Origin: Allolobophora icterica
Taxonomy: Eukaryota; Annelida; Clitellata; Crassiclitellata; Lumbricidae
Reading direction: 5' to 3'
NCBI GenBank assembly: GCA_963556255.1
Contig: OY744605.1
Coordinates: 38,659,108 to 38,723,107, forward strand
DNA length: 64,000 nt
The stretch's first letter is position 1; each line of letters starts with the position of its first letter. A program made the translations under genes and the position numbers. Under the pieces are notes generated by a model. The model made no database searches. It worked only from the letters and a program-made list of their open reading frames with translations, and had not been told where the DNA came from. Shown one piece after another: positions 1 through 58,244 of this stretch.

Positions 1-2959
1 CGAAATTCACTTAATAATTATGTTGTAGTATAATTTTTTAAATAGACTTGTGATTATTGATTTTTGTTGAATACCTGACGTTTAAGTAGGCCATGGGCCT
101 GAAATGTGAATATTGATTTTATTGATATTTATCATTCAACGGTAGAGAGATATCGAATTTTCGTGTGGATTTTTATACCTGGGCTGTACGATAAACGAAG
201 TTTCGGTTTTGGAGCCGGCGAATGACAAAAGGTGAGGCTGTGATGCCGAATACTTGTTTTTACGATTAGGATTTTTATACAGCCTTGCAAAAGATGTGAT
301 TTTTAATAGGTTTATTACATTACCTTGGCCTACTAACTAAATGTATTGCCTAATAAGTAAAATGAATAAGGCTAGGTCGTTTGCGGTAGGTCAACTATCT
401 GCTGAGAGAGAGGTCATGACGCAGGTCATCCTGATGAGTCCATATATAGTATAATCAAGAATTTCGTGGAATCAACAACTGTTGGGTCAGAGTTTAGACA
501 ATTTGGCCTAAGGATATTAAAACTGAAATTTACAGACAATGTATTAACTTCAACTGATCAATGCCAGTGGGTCCGATACCTGCAGAGAAATTGAGTGAGT
601 GTGAAGCAGCGATCCTCATAAAGACTAAAGGTTTGGGGAGTATGGTAAGTTCTGCCAGAGGGGCCTGGTGCAGATCCCTGGAAGCCAACACATACTGAAG
701 CACTGAACTGGTCTTTGACTACTAAGTCTGTATTAAAAATGTTTATTATATTATGGTTGCATAATATAACCAAATTTAAAACTGGTTTCTTTATGTTTTG
801 GTATCATCGAAAAATACTGCCTTGTCACTCCGATAATTACTTTTGCTCTGGTGCTGATGAGCATGAATAGAACACTAGAGCCTCATCAAAATATCCCAAA
901 TGAAGCTGCACATAGCAGGTTGAAATAATTTAGCATTATATGCTGTGGCCCCTACAATTTCTTTGATTAATGTCACAACTGTGAGCAAATTCATAATTGG
1001 CATTAGGAATTATTTGATTACTGTATACTAATATTTTTAATACCAGTTGTAATGCATTTGTTGAAGTCTGCATGAGTTATTGGTTTGTAGCAGTGTTTCA
1101 TTTGTGGCACACCTGTATAAAATTAACTAAACATGTTTAGTTGTCCCATATTAACAATAGAAGTATAGTCTGCAGCTGAGCTCTATTGGACGTTTTGGTT
1201 GAATTATTGACCTCTGCATCAACTGTGTGTGTGCATTACTGTTTCAAAACTGTACCGATTTCTTATTATTATTACGAAAAACTTTTGTTTTTACTTTGAC
1301 ACAGGCAAGGTCACAAAAGAAATGCGAATAAGAGGAGTCATTAAACGACTATTCAATACATTCAATTTAAAACACATTTGGGCTGCATGTTTGTGCCACT
1401 ATCTCTAGCCAGGGCTCCAATGCCTTGATGAAAATGGATGCATCTGAGTGTGCAAACACCAGTGACATGATGCTGCTAATAAATATGACGTTGTAAACTT
1501 TCCACATTGGGACCTGAAGAGGCGCCTGGGAAGCAAATGCATTTGCCACAATAAAATAAGCCAGAAATCAAATAGATGAAATCAGCTGGGGAAACAATCT
1601 ATATTGTATGACAGTCATATATGTGGACACAGCAGTCAAGAGTCACAGATTGGGGATGGGGGCTGCACCTAAAACTGGTCAGATAGATCTAGAAGAATCT
1701 CAGAGTTCATGCATGGTCTTGGCCTCGGAGGGGTCCAGGCTCAGGACCTTCCCAGTCAGGTATGCCACTGGAAGCAGCTCGTTTACTAAGGAATGAACAC
1801 TTCATGTTACTTTTTCTAGATTCTTTATTCATTTCAGGTTTTAGTAAATTGTGTAGGTTTTCTGTATTGTTTGTCTAATGCCACCCAGGGTGAGAATTGT
1901 GGGGTTGGGGGGGGGGGTTCAGCCCCCTAGTCTTACTTAGGACCCCCACAGTTAAATCTTCATTGCACATCCCAGAGGGGTCTTTTCCAACCCGGTCACT
2001 TGTACTAGTGTGATTTCACTTAATTTGACTCTGAATCTCTGACAAAGAGAAGAAATATCCATGATGTATCATGTATGGTAGTTTATAGTGAGATTTGTGA
2101 CCATGTGACTTGTATAATAATTAATTTGGTGATGTCATCATCACTTTAAGGAGTTTAAGCTTTCTATTGCATTTTTGAGTTTTCTCAGTTTGCAAAATAT
2201 TGATAAAATATTTAACTCCATATGGATCAAACTCATCAAAGTCTAACCCCTCTGTCTTTTTTCTACAATTCTCACCCTCATGCCACCTTTCAGAAATACT
2301 TTCTTTAGCAAACCACAGAGATGATGATGATGAGTTCTCTGCCCGAAGGCAGGTCCATTGGCTTTATGCCACCTGGGGATGAGACACACAGAGACAATAC
2401 CATTATTATTTTATTAGACCTACAACTACTCACAGTATTTTGCTAGACAGGTCACTGTAGGCCTACATAAGATGCTTGTGCATGTGCATTGTGCATGATG
2501 TCAGTGCTGTGCATAGAGAACTAAGCCATAAAACTACATTTGATCAACACAGTTATGTTTCATGAATGGTGATTATGTGACATTGCTTTATCTTGATATG
2601 ATGTGGCGTTATTTTGATAATCTGATTGAAATGTGATAAATAGCAAACTGCCTTTAGCCAGTTTAGAGTCATAAACAATATTTGACTTTCCAAGATTAAT
2701 TTTTGCTAACAACTGGGGTTTGATATGGGATTATAAAAACTTTGGCTTAAAATGTAACTATTCAGTGAGTTCTGCAGTAGAACTGGAGCAGATCGTTAGG
2801 GCCATGTGTTGAACATTTATAATGTGATTTTTAATGAGTAATTTATTTATATATTTAAACCACTATAGGGGTTTGACTTGTGAGTTAGAACTAACTTCCC
2901 TCTGTGAACGTTTTGATCAAAGCTGAACTGGATGACGTTTGACCTAGTCGTTAAACTCA

Positions 2960-3095
2960 TAGCAGGTCTGGAGCAGATCCTGGCTGCATTTGGTTTTAGT
3001 GCATATCTTTGTAAACCTACAGAATTGTACAGGAGCGCCTCTAAGTAGAGACCTTGATGGAACACTAAATAAATTTTGATTGATTGATTGATTGC
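2960..3095 (+). repeat. LINE-type 3' tail (family B)
   Basis: The segment ends in a sequence shared with several other places in this window: a GCGCCTC or similar block, an AGTAGAGACCTTGA-like block, a short A/T-rich stretch ending AAATTTTGA, then a (TTGA)n microsatellite at about 3076-3095. The same layout recurs at 21700, 32480 (reverse), 33270 and 48240. I infer a truncated 3' end of an L2/CR1-like non-LTR element. No coding part is visible in this copy. Confidence 0.5.
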
Positions 3096-3295
3096 AGTAA
3101 CTGGAACAAAGGTATACCAAACAAAACAGAAAGCAAAAAGAACTTGCATGGTATGCCTTTAGTTGCCATCTGCCAGCTGGAACCATACATTCCATTATTT
3201 GCTTTAGAATGGGAATTTGAAGGCTTTGACATTTAAATGCCAATATCTTTTAGCAACAGACACTCATGTGACTAGAGGTAGGGGACAGATCTTCA

Positions 3296-3495
3296 CAGTC
3301 TTGTTGTCCTCAAGACCAAAGTCTTGGTCTTGAGTGCACTCGAGTTCGTTTTTAAAAGTCTTGGTCTTGGTCTTGAGACGAAAAGTCTTGGTCTTCGTCT
3401 TGGTCTTGAGGTGCAAAGTCTTGGTCTTGGTCTTGGTCTTGAGGTTCAAAGTCTTGGTCTTGGTCTTGAGGTTTAAGATTTTGATAACAAGACTG
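3296..3495. mobile_element. hAT-type MITE with internal GTCTTG minisatellite, copy 1
   Basis: The 200-bp element starts CAGTCTTGTTGTC and ends GATAACAAGACTG, which are imperfect terminal inverted repeats. It is flanked by a perfect 8-bp direct repeat GATCTTCA at 3288-3295 and 3496-3503. An 8-bp target duplication with CA..TG termini is the signature of hAT transposons. The interior is a minisatellite of GTCTTG blocks alternating with GAGGTTCAAA-like spacers. A second, shorter copy lies at 56957-57105. The open frames here on both strands are repeat artefacts. Confidence 0.82.
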
Positions 3496-3751
3496 GATCT
3501 TCATAACCTTATACTCAATACTACTGACCTTGCGATCTTTCAAATGACCCATGGCTTTGCCCACTGACTCAGATGGATGTGACCTTGGCTTACTTGGCCC
3601 TCTGGTTCCACCCATACTTTGCCTATTTAAGCTGATTGCACCAATTATGTCATGGTCATGATTGCCTGAGCTAGGCTGTACGTATGCATGTGGGTATAGC
3701 ATGAGCACATATTCATATACCTAGGTAAGCCATCACCGTCATTGTCATGGT

Positions 3752-3815
3752 CATTATCATTATCATCATCATCATCATCACCACCACCACCACCATCATC
3801 ATCACTGTCATCATC
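3752..3815. repeat. (ATC)n/(ACC)n microsatellite
   Basis: A run of ATC triplets passes into ACC triplets and back to ATC. It is a simple sequence repeat with no further content. Confidence 0.9.
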
Positions 3816-6673
3816 CTGTTCATCTAGTTCATCATGATTGTAGCCTTCATCATCTTAACGATCACAGTTATGATCATTGAATTACAAGGCAGTGCAGCAT
3901 CATACTGATGCTTGTAGATTTTAGTATGAAGGCTTTGTGCTTAGATGCCCTTCATGTATAACTCAGTGTCTGAATGTTATGTTGTCCCTATAACTTTGTC
4001 TTTCTCTCCATTGTAAGCTTGGTCCCATTACCAGTCTCCTGATTCATAATCTTTACATTAACTATCAAATGGTAGCTAGACATTGAGCACACAAGTCACC
4101 TGGACATCCCCAGACACTCTCAGCCAAGCATGAATCTGGTAGCAGTTAAGTTTGACTCTAATTTTACGTGTGTAAAGCTTGAATGTTTGGGTGGAAAAAA
4201 TTACTCATCTGCAGATACAACTAATAAAAAAGTTGTGATGTTACCAAGTATTAGCAAGTTAGCAACTTGTAGATATACTGATGACAATGCTGAATGTATG
4301 GGCTGGTCAGCCTATATGTATGGGCTGGTGTCTGAATTGTAAGGTTATATTATAGACCTATTTATCATTTAGCATGTTATATTGTAGAGATGGAGCTTGT
4401 ACAGAGAGTTGGATCACTGGTTTTATAGATGGACTTAGCTGATACCTAATAAAGTTCTTGTGCTTTACCTGGATAGAGTTTCAGTGCAGTGCATCATTTG
4501 AACCAATCGGGCAAACATCAGAGAATAACATATACTGTTGTTTGCTATAAAGTATACTTGCACTGCCCTCGTGTTCACTTTCTGAACGAAATTTTGCAGA
4601 AAACAGACTAAGGCAACCATTAACAAACATTGAAAAGATGGTCGAGTCACAGTTTTGAAACTATTGTGTAGATCACCTGGAAACTTATGTCATATGTGGT
4701 TTACAGTGGCTCATATTCCAGATAACTATTAGCCATTTTGGCTTCAAAACTGGGTTAATTTGTATCATAAAGTGAATACATAAAACATTTATAGATACTA
4801 CATTACACACACTCAAGTAATTAACATCCTAGATCTATATCTTTAATTGTAGCACGGTTTATAATCTGTAATGAATGCATATCAGTTTACCTCATTGGCA
4901 TTGTTTGTTATAGAAACTTATTGAGAAATTTCTTGATCTTAAATACAGTTCTAGGAAGGAGCTTTCACTGTAACCTCTTCTTAATTCGGCAGAATAGAAA
5001 ATGAAGTGGATTTACTGCCAGTGAAAGTTGGTTAGTGGAAGAGCTTTGATTCTGGTGATTGTTTGCCTCTGCACTGAATTGAATTTAAAATAGATAGGAA
5101 GCCAACCACACATTGATCCCTGGAAGGGAGGACAATCCTGTTATTGCTAATTGTATTTCGACTTTCAGCTTTAGCAGTGTTCTCCAGTCAGCATCTCTAG
5201 CTGAGAATGGAATCCACTGCCAGCATGACCACTCTAGGACTGACTGGACTTTGGTCACTCAACCCAGTGCACTCAGGATGTCCAGAGTTAAACAGGATTA
5301 GCAGATTTAATGTGTAGTGACTCTGATTCTTGTTGTCCAATTTTACTGAAAGTGAGAGGATTAGAAATCAAGACGGGAGGAATGAAACTGCTATGACTGA
5401 TTGACCCTGTCACCAAACAGCTAGAGATATATTACAGAACATCAAGGCGAGGATGACTGATACGTGGTGATTCATTCGCTCAGCCTGTTAGGCTCTGCGC
5501 TCTTGGAATTAAAACATCAAAACGCTGTGGATCTGTAAGCACTTGGATTATTAGGTTGAGTTGAGTTTCTGTGTATCATTTAGCATTGATCTTTTCTAAG
5601 CCTTGGAAAAGCATAACATATCTACACTTCTCATTTTATGGTCTTCTTTTCTGCTGGAATTGAGCCGACAGTTTCCATTCCTAGAAGTTGTTCCTTGACA
5701 TTGATTTGCTCATCAGACTCTGAAAGGAGAGACAGTTATTGATGTGCCAACCACGTCATTTGCACGTGTCACAAATTTTGCACTCGGATGCCCCAGTATA
5801 GGGAAGTCCATTGGGCTGTCATGTGTGCAGGGATTTTTATTAAGCTGCAATAAATGGGAATAATTGTGTTTATTGATTTATTAAACAGCAGCCAGCATAA
5901 AGAAATTTATGCATAGCTGCTAAAGCACATTGCTTCAATGGATTATTGATGATTTATTGTGAATGGAAATTTGATAACCGATGTAATTAACTACTTTTCA
6001 ACTTCACATGATTTTCTGTGTCACTTTGGCAAAATTTACTGATCTATCTACATATGTTTCCATGTGTGCATTGCATTCGTAGATCTCTAAGATGAATGTT
6101 TGTACTAGAATTGTTAGATATTTTCCATATGTGGTGTGTATGTTTGCAATTTGTACATATTTTCTCAGTATTCGCTAAATGGATGATAAGAATCTGACCT
6201 GGAATTTGATTATGCTTTGTTGAGTTTAGGATCTTTGATTAGTTAAGTGAAGCGGAGGTGCTCGATAATCTGTTTAATGGAAGTGTCTATAAGAATTTAG
6301 ATTTAAATGTCATCTTTGTACAGAGCTGTGATGTTTGTGTGTGTGTATATATTTATATTATATACATACTTACATTCATGTATAATATGTTCAATGGTAT
6401 ATGAGATTTGGTAAGCCTACATGAAACAAATTATTCTAATGTATGCATATATTGTTTGCATACCAACATCTGTCTGCGTATATGCATGAGTTGATATGTT
6501 AACATCATAATTATTTATCTACATATTTGTGTATGTCTTTGGTTCGATGTTTATATGTTTCTGTGTTGTGTAAGGCTTGATGGTTTAGCATTAAATGGAG
6601 AATGATTTGAGATATTTATTAAGATGAAGTCATTTCGCATTTTGTTGTTGTAGGTTTTGCTAGGATTCAGCCA

Positions 6674-6679
6674 ATGTAG
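6674..6679 (+). promoter_or_regulatory. Start-stop element (ATG-TAG) abutting the kindlin start
   Basis: In the 5'UTR part of exon 1 the sequence reads ATG TAG ATG ATG. The first ATG is followed at once by a stop, and the kindlin start follows with no gap and in the same frame. Such start-stop elements are known to hold initiating ribosomes and lower translation of the main frame. Whether this one acts so is inference. Confidence 0.5.
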
Positions 6680-52922
<46,243 letters not shown>

Positions 52923-53600
52923 TGTTACTGACATTGTTTGTGTCAGTTTGTGTCATTGTTTGTGTCAGTCAAAATGACATCGATCTGTTGCCGACATTGA
53001 GGGGCACTTCCCCTTCTAACCTTCCCTCTTCATAAAAGAATTTAACTATTATGTGGTTCAGCCACAGTTTTACTACTGTATATAAGTTTTACTATTATTA
53101 TTGTTATAATTATTATTACTATAAACACTGGATAATCAGCTGTCATATTTATTATACCTGTACTCATTTGTCTGCCTTTTCAGCTAAAGGTTTTGACAAT
53201 CTTCATCATCACCCTTGTCACCTCATCACCAGCTTTCTTTCCAGTTCAACAAAAGTTGTACAACATTGGTTTCGTTTGTGGTGTTTGCTCGTATTGTAGT
53301 ACATTGCTTTTTATGCGTTTGCTCATATATTTTTGTGTGCTCAGTCGTTATTCGAGTCTGTGCTTCGGGAGTTAGTCCAAAAGGTTTCTGTGGATTTCTT
53401 GTGATTTTTACAATGTTTAGACATCTAATATCACCAGCATTGTGGGTCACGATGAACCATGTGACCATTCACTTTCATCAAACACCTAATTCTCTACACG
53501 TGACATCCATAACTAAGCCTGTTTGCACAGTGCTGAACCTGATGTCATGTGCTGTTTGGGACTGGAAAATCATGGTTTCAATCCTGCTAATATCAGTTCT
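52923..53600 (+). other. Kindlin 3' untranslated region (extent unknown)
   Basis: No coding signal is recognised after the stop. The first clear AATAAA I see is at 54071-54076 (ACACAATAAAATGG), which would give a UTR of about 1.1 kb, but that site lies past a possible hAT end and may not belong to kindlin. Confidence 0.4.
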
Positions 53601-53610
53601 GCCGCTTCAG

Positions 53611-53756
53611 GTAAGCAGATGCCAAATGACCTTCGAGAGGTCAGTGGTCCTGCTTTTGGAGAACTTCTCGTCAGTCGATGATCTACGATATCATTGGACA
53701 TCACAGACCTCGGAAGTTTTGGGACCTTTAGATGAGATGTGCGCTATTACTAATGT
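53611..53756 (+). pseudogene. Possible Cys-loop ligand-gated ion channel exon fragment
   Basis: After CTTCAG the frame reads VSRCQMTFERS, then LENFSSVDDLRYHWTSQTSE and VLGPLDEM. The order Cys..Met-x-Phe-Glu...Ser-x-Asp-Asp-Leu-x-Tyr-x-Trp resembles the segment following the Cys-loop in invertebrate GABA/glycine-type receptors. No upstream or transmembrane exons are found, and the match is from memory of the family pattern. It may be a stranded exon, a pseudogene or chance. Confidence 0.3.
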
Positions 53757-54317
53757 AAATGTAAGAATTATTGGTTGGAGACCCTCGCCGTTTTCTGCAA
53801 ATGGCTTTTATAGCTTGCGAGGACTTTTATGAGATACTTAAAAGGCACAACTGAAATGCTGTCGCATACATGCACATACACGGACCATTACTCGTCAATT
53901 ATGTTATCACTCTAACCAGAATAACTTATTCCAACTGGTAATAATTAAGTTAACCATGTAGGCCTGACATACATCCTATAGACCTACCCACCAGGGCCGG
54001 ATTTACAAATGTGGTGGCCCTATTCAGTAAAACTGCGGGGGCTCCAACGATTGTATACTGTAGAGTGTACACAATAAAATGGCATCATTTTATAATGTGT
54101 CACATAGCACTTGATTTCCGGTCAGGTCAGAGGCATAACTTTGGTCTAGAAAGTAGGGTACCAAATTGCGCATCGTTTCCCCTTCAAGACCGTTAAGTGA
54201 TTATAATGGCGCCCAATGAATCTATATTTGGCGCCATTTATGCACATACCGAATAATAATAATGATGCTGATGCTGATAGTAATAATAACAATAGCAATA
54301 AATATAATAATAATGAC

Positions 54318-54685
54318 CAGTGTTTAATTTAGTCCCCCTCTTCTGGGAGGGGGGAAACAAGGTTTGTGGGGGACCAACGAGTGTCCGAAGGGCGGTTGCA
54401 AAAATGTCAAAATTTCGACATGGTTATTTCATCTATTCATATTACAAAAAACTTGATGACCTTTTTTTTGGAATTTGAAAATTTGATGACCTTCTTTTAG
54501 GAAATTCGTCTCGTACAAATTTTATGACCTTATTTTGGAATTTCATCTTACATAATTATAATAGTAAATAATATAAATATATATTATTTTATTTTTATAT
54601 TTATTTTTATATTTCTGTGGTCTCTGGGGAAACATAAATCCTGGGGGGAATTTCTCCCTCCAAAAGGTGTCTAGATTACACACTG
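54318..54685. mobile_element. Non-autonomous DNA transposon, 9-bp flanking repeat
   Basis: CAGTGTTTAATTTAG at the left and CTAGATTACACACTG at the right are inverted with two differences. AATAATGAC flanks both sides (54309-54317, 54686-54694). A 9-bp duplication suggests a Mutator-like element; an 8-bp hAT duplication plus a chance base is the alternative. The interior is G-rich and non-coding. Confidence 0.6.
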
Positions 54686-54939
54686 AATAATGACAATAAT
54701 CCAAGTCAATCCAGGTCCTTTGCCTGTATAGGTCCCTCACGTTGAAACCGACTTCCTCCTGTTCGCACCAACATTAGTGTTGCTTCTTCCTTTTCACTCC
54801 TTAAATCCTGCTTTTTCTTTTTCGCTTTATAAATGCCCATATACAATACAATACAATAAGCGTAATAATAAATATAATAACAATAACAACAATAATTATA
54901 TAATAATGAAAATAAAAATAATAATTTTAAATTACTAAC

Positions 54940-55390
54940 AATAGACATGTTTCATTATGGAAGCATGTGTCGATCATAATTGAAGTGACGTAACAATAAC
55001 TTTAGGCCCCCTATTCTCTAGACCAACCTAATAACAATTAATAGACTTATTCATAACTGAAGTGACGTAAGAATGGCCTTTATTCTCTAAATCTAAAAAC
55101 AATAGATGTGTTTCACAATTGAAATGACGTGACAATAAGCCTTTAGGCCTATTCTCTAAATATAAACTTAATAACATTAATAGACTTTTCCTAATTGAAG
55201 TGACGTAACAAAGGCCTTTATTCTCTAACTCTAAAATTATTAGTTATAGACGTGTTCCATAATCGAAATGATGTAGGCCTACTTAACGAATGATAGGGCC
55301 TAGTCTTTTATTCTGTAACTTTGAACTTAATAACAATAGACTTTTTCATAATTTAAGTAACGTATAGTCCCTATACCAAGACCTTTATTC
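54940..55390. repeat. Degenerate tandem array with TGACGTAA motif, left part
   Basis: Six units of about 65-90 bp share the order: AATAGAC..TTTCATAATTGAAG, TGACGTAAC, then AGGCCTTTATTCTCTAAA. TGACGT cores are near 54987, 55065, 55130 and 55201, with decayed versions near 55269 and 55358. The array resumes at 55967 after an inserted repeat. Confidence 0.75.
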
Positions 55391-55966
55391 TCTACTAGCT
55401 GGTTTACCCGGCGTTGCCCGGGGTTATAAGCCACCACCACCACCAGTTAATGTGAAGTGAAATCTCTACGGCTGCGCCATCTGGCGAATCTTTAGAAATG
55501 CGTCCCGATGACAGAGAATTTTCGGTGAAAGACAGAATCTTCTCGGGTGGCGCCATCTGTCGACTGAAAATAGGTCGACTGGAATTTTTAAGAAGTGGGG
55601 GTTTTTCAGAGGTTTTCGCCCGTTTTCACCATGGAAGCGGTGAAAACGGGGGACGCGAAGCCCACTGGGTGTGTAATTCCCACCCCGAGACAGTAGTGAA
55701 GGTTTGGAGTGAAAAGGTCGAAAGCTGTAGAAATGCATCCCGGGAGTTGAATTTTTTGGGGCGTTTCTGACAGTTTTTGGGCCGGGAGACCATGGAAGCG
55801 GTGAAAACGGGGGACGCGAATCCTCACACTGGGTGTGTTAAGCCGACCCCGAGACATTAGTGAAGATTTGGAGTGAAAAGGTCCAAAGCTGTAGAAATGC
55901 ATCCCGGTCTAAGGACAGACAGAGTTTCTTCTTTATATATATATATATATATAGATATCTGAGAAT
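55391..55966 (+). repeat. Inserted repeat with internal ~165-bp units and TA-rich tail
   Basis: Starts TAGCTGGTTTACCCGGCGTT then GCCCGGGGTTA, a motif seen in widespread invertebrate interspersed repeats. It holds two copies of a unit with CATGGAAGCGGTGAAAACGG and GTAGAAATGCATCCCGG (about 55628-55743 and 55790-55907). It ends GACAGACAGAGTTTC followed by (TA)n, like the 3' end of a retroelement. It splits the TGACGTAA array. The family is not identified; the frames inside it on both strands follow the repeat. Confidence 0.6.
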
Positions 55967-56400
55967 AAAAATAATAGACGTCTTAACAATTGTAATGACG
56001 TAACTATAAGCCTTATTGTCTAAATTTAAACTTAATAACAGTAGAATTTTCATAGCTGAAGTGACGTAACAATTAAAGGCCTTTATTCTCTGAATGTAAA
56101 CTTATAGTAACAATTCATTAATACACTTCTTCATAATTGAAGTGACGTAATAAATGCCTTTATTTTCTAAATCTAAAAATTACTAACTATAATGTGTTTC
56201 ATAATTGAAGTGACATAGCCTAACAACGGGCCTTTGGTTTTAAAATTAAAACTTATAGGCCTACAATAGACGTGTTTCATATAAATAAAAGTGATGTAAA
56301 AAGAGCCTTTATTCTTAAAATTTAATTTTTTTAAACAAAACACGTGTTTCTTAGTGTTTCATAATTGAAATGATGTAACAATAGGCCTTTATTGTAGGCA
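55967..56400. repeat. Degenerate tandem array with TGACGTAA motif, right part
   Basis: Six further units of the array begun at 54940, with TGACGTAA cores near 55996, 56062 and 56143, and decayed ones near 56212, 56295 and 56373. Confidence 0.75.
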
Positions 56401-56956
56401 TACCGTCAGGTATACAGTAAGTGCTTAAATAAGCAAGTAAAAATAGGTCTTACTAGCATGGGCGGCGATCTAGGGGGTTGAGGGGGACATGTCCCCCTAC
56501 CTTTAAGAGTGGGGGGGGCACGCCATACATTTGTCCCCCCCCCCAATTTTGAAGAAAGACTGAAAAAGGCCAGCAAATGCAACTGCGTGTAAGGGTTTTC
56601 GCAGCCTTTTTTTTGACCAGATGAGGTAAAAATAAAATTAATCAGGAGAAGTGTCCCCCGAAAATTCTCAGAAACAAATGTTAATTTCTAAAAAGAGCCT
56701 GAACATTGTGGGCGATGATGTTCTAACAGAAAGATAATGAGATTGTTGCGAGGCCCTGGAAAAGTTGTAAAAGAGGTGAATGACTAAAAAAAAGGTCATC
56801 AACTTTTTTGGGAGATGAATTGGCGGAAAAGTTAAGAACAATTCTTTACAGTTTTTGTTCATAGAGACAGAGCAGAGAAGAATCTGAATTTTACAATACC
56901 TGGTCTATTCTTTTCTGAGCTTTCCTTTGTTGAATTTGGCTGTGCTTTACTGTTGC

Positions 56957-57105
56957 CAGTCTTGTTGTCCTAGAGACCAAGGTCTTGGTCTCGAGTGCAC
57001 TCGAGTTCGATTTTAAAAGTCTTGGTCTTGAGGTTCAAAGTCTTGGTCGTGGTCTTGAGGTTCAAAGTCTTGGTGTTGAGGCTTAAGGTCTTGACAACAA
57101 GACTG
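56957..57105. mobile_element. hAT-type MITE with GTCTTG minisatellite, copy 2
   Basis: Starts CAGTCTTGTTGTCC and ends GACAACAAGACTG, the same termini as the element at 3296-3495, with fewer internal GTCTTG units (149 bp against 200). The flanks ACTGTTGC and ACTATTGT agree at 6 of 8 positions, a decayed target duplication. Confidence 0.78.
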
Positions 57106-57858
57106 ACTATTGTCCACAGTGAAGTTGACTTTCAGTAGGCCATTGTATCGTCACAATAATGCCTTAGGATTTAATCAGCAACCGCTCTACTGGATTCGTC
57201 GCAAATTTTCATACAAACTCAAACTTAGGCCTACCTGCTTCCACGAGTGGTCGGTCAACTGGATATTCAGAGTCTCTCCTGGCTCGATTTGTTTTCCATC
57301 GAGTGAAGACATCTGTTCTGCCAGACAGAATTTCGCAGATGACACATTCGGTCGTCGCCAATTTTCGTTCTAACAGAATGTGTCCTTATTGGATTTTATG
57401 CTGTGTGTTTGCGAAGGCTAGCTTCGATCGTGTATTCGGGATGTATTGCGACTGAGTCCGCTCATTTGATGCTTACTGAATCAAACGCGTGGAGATTACC
57501 TTTCTGGATGATTTTGTTGACGCCTATGAGAGGAGCCTTAATGGGTTCATGCAATCCAACGCTGCCAGGTTCTGGCCCCAAAGCTGCGAAATACTAAACC
57601 CGCTACAGAGGCTGACAAAGTAGGCTTAGATGAAAGGATCCAATATAGTAACAGAAAAATGATCAGAATTTATAATCGAATCTCTGTAGAGTGGTTATAA
57701 CGGACATGTAGAATATCAAAACAACTAGAGTAGTTCCCCGTCATATGACGGGTTGAAAAAGAAAATAAATGGATTGATAGGAAGAGAAAAGAATTTGTTT
57801 ATTGGAATGCTTGATTATAAGTCACATTGCGAGTGAAATTCGAGCATCATTTAGCAAA

Positions 57859-58055
57859 TGAACTTGACGGTCGGTTTTCTTGATGAATACTTTGATGTTG
57901 TATCCGGATATTATGCTCATCATGCAGCCTCACGTCTATGCGACCTCAGACGATCGAGAGTTTCTTGGCTTTGTCTGGCCATCCATCTTTGCCGTTGCGC
58001 ACGATTTAAACGTAATCGTCGCTCTTGGGGACTTTCTTCATTCATGGGACAACGA
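57859..58055 (-). pseudogene. Arg/Glu-rich fragment, possibly Helitron-derived
   Basis: The minus strand reads ESPQERRLRLNRAQRQRWMA, then RQSQETLDRLRSHRREA and stops. After a one-base shift the frame continues with a similar charged stretch. Repeats of the type SPEQRxxRLxRxRxRxRxxR are common near the N-terminus of Helitron-associated proteins. This is a weak, pattern-based assignment. Confidence 0.3.
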
Positions 58056-58244
58056 AATTTTCAAGGACTATTTAGTATTTACCAACAATATAGTATTTGA
58101 TCTTTATTGTTGTTTTTCGTGTATTGCACGTGACCAATCGATGTTTAGGTTAATCAGTCTTCGCCTCGTCCTTGCTCCTCCTCCTCCTCCCCCTCAACCT
58201 CCCGTCAGATCGTGTGCCATATTGAGGGAGTGATGTCCGATGCA

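Larger units (their letters stand above)
1..6653. other. Upstream flank of kindlin, no coding exon recognised
   Basis: No reading frame here resembles a known protein; all frames are short and lack conserved motifs. The first kindlin coding exon begins at a splice acceptor (6652-6653), so at least one untranslated exon and the promoter should lie in this stretch or to its left, but I cannot place them. Contents I can support are a LINE-type 3' tail near 2960-3095, a hAT-type MITE at 3296-3495 and an ATC/ACC microsatellite at 3752-3815. A G-run lies near 1903-1918. Confidence 0.6.

Noticed and set aside
428..470. CTGATGAGTCC resembling a hammerhead ribozyme core
   Set aside because: No complementary stem II follows and no properly spaced CGAAAC with matching stems I and III can be drawn, so it is a chance core.
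3334..3708. Low-complexity frames rich in DQDQDF or LVLVL
   Set aside because: They are translations of the GTCTTG minisatellite inside the hAT MITE.
53215..53832. 205-residue open frame downstream of kindlin
   Set aside because: Composition is Val/Cys/Phe-rich and irregular with no family motif over its first two thirds; only the short 53611-53756 part is kept as a weak Cys-loop candidate.
53990..54030. CAGGGCCGGATTTAC resembling a hAT left terminus
   Set aside because: No matching right terminus or 8-bp duplication was found downstream, so it is not called as an element.
57880..58233. 117-residue + frame with SDDREFLGFVWPSIF
   Set aside because: It is the opposite strand of the Arg/Glu-rich fragment, and its C-terminal part is a CTC-tract proline run; no family recognised.
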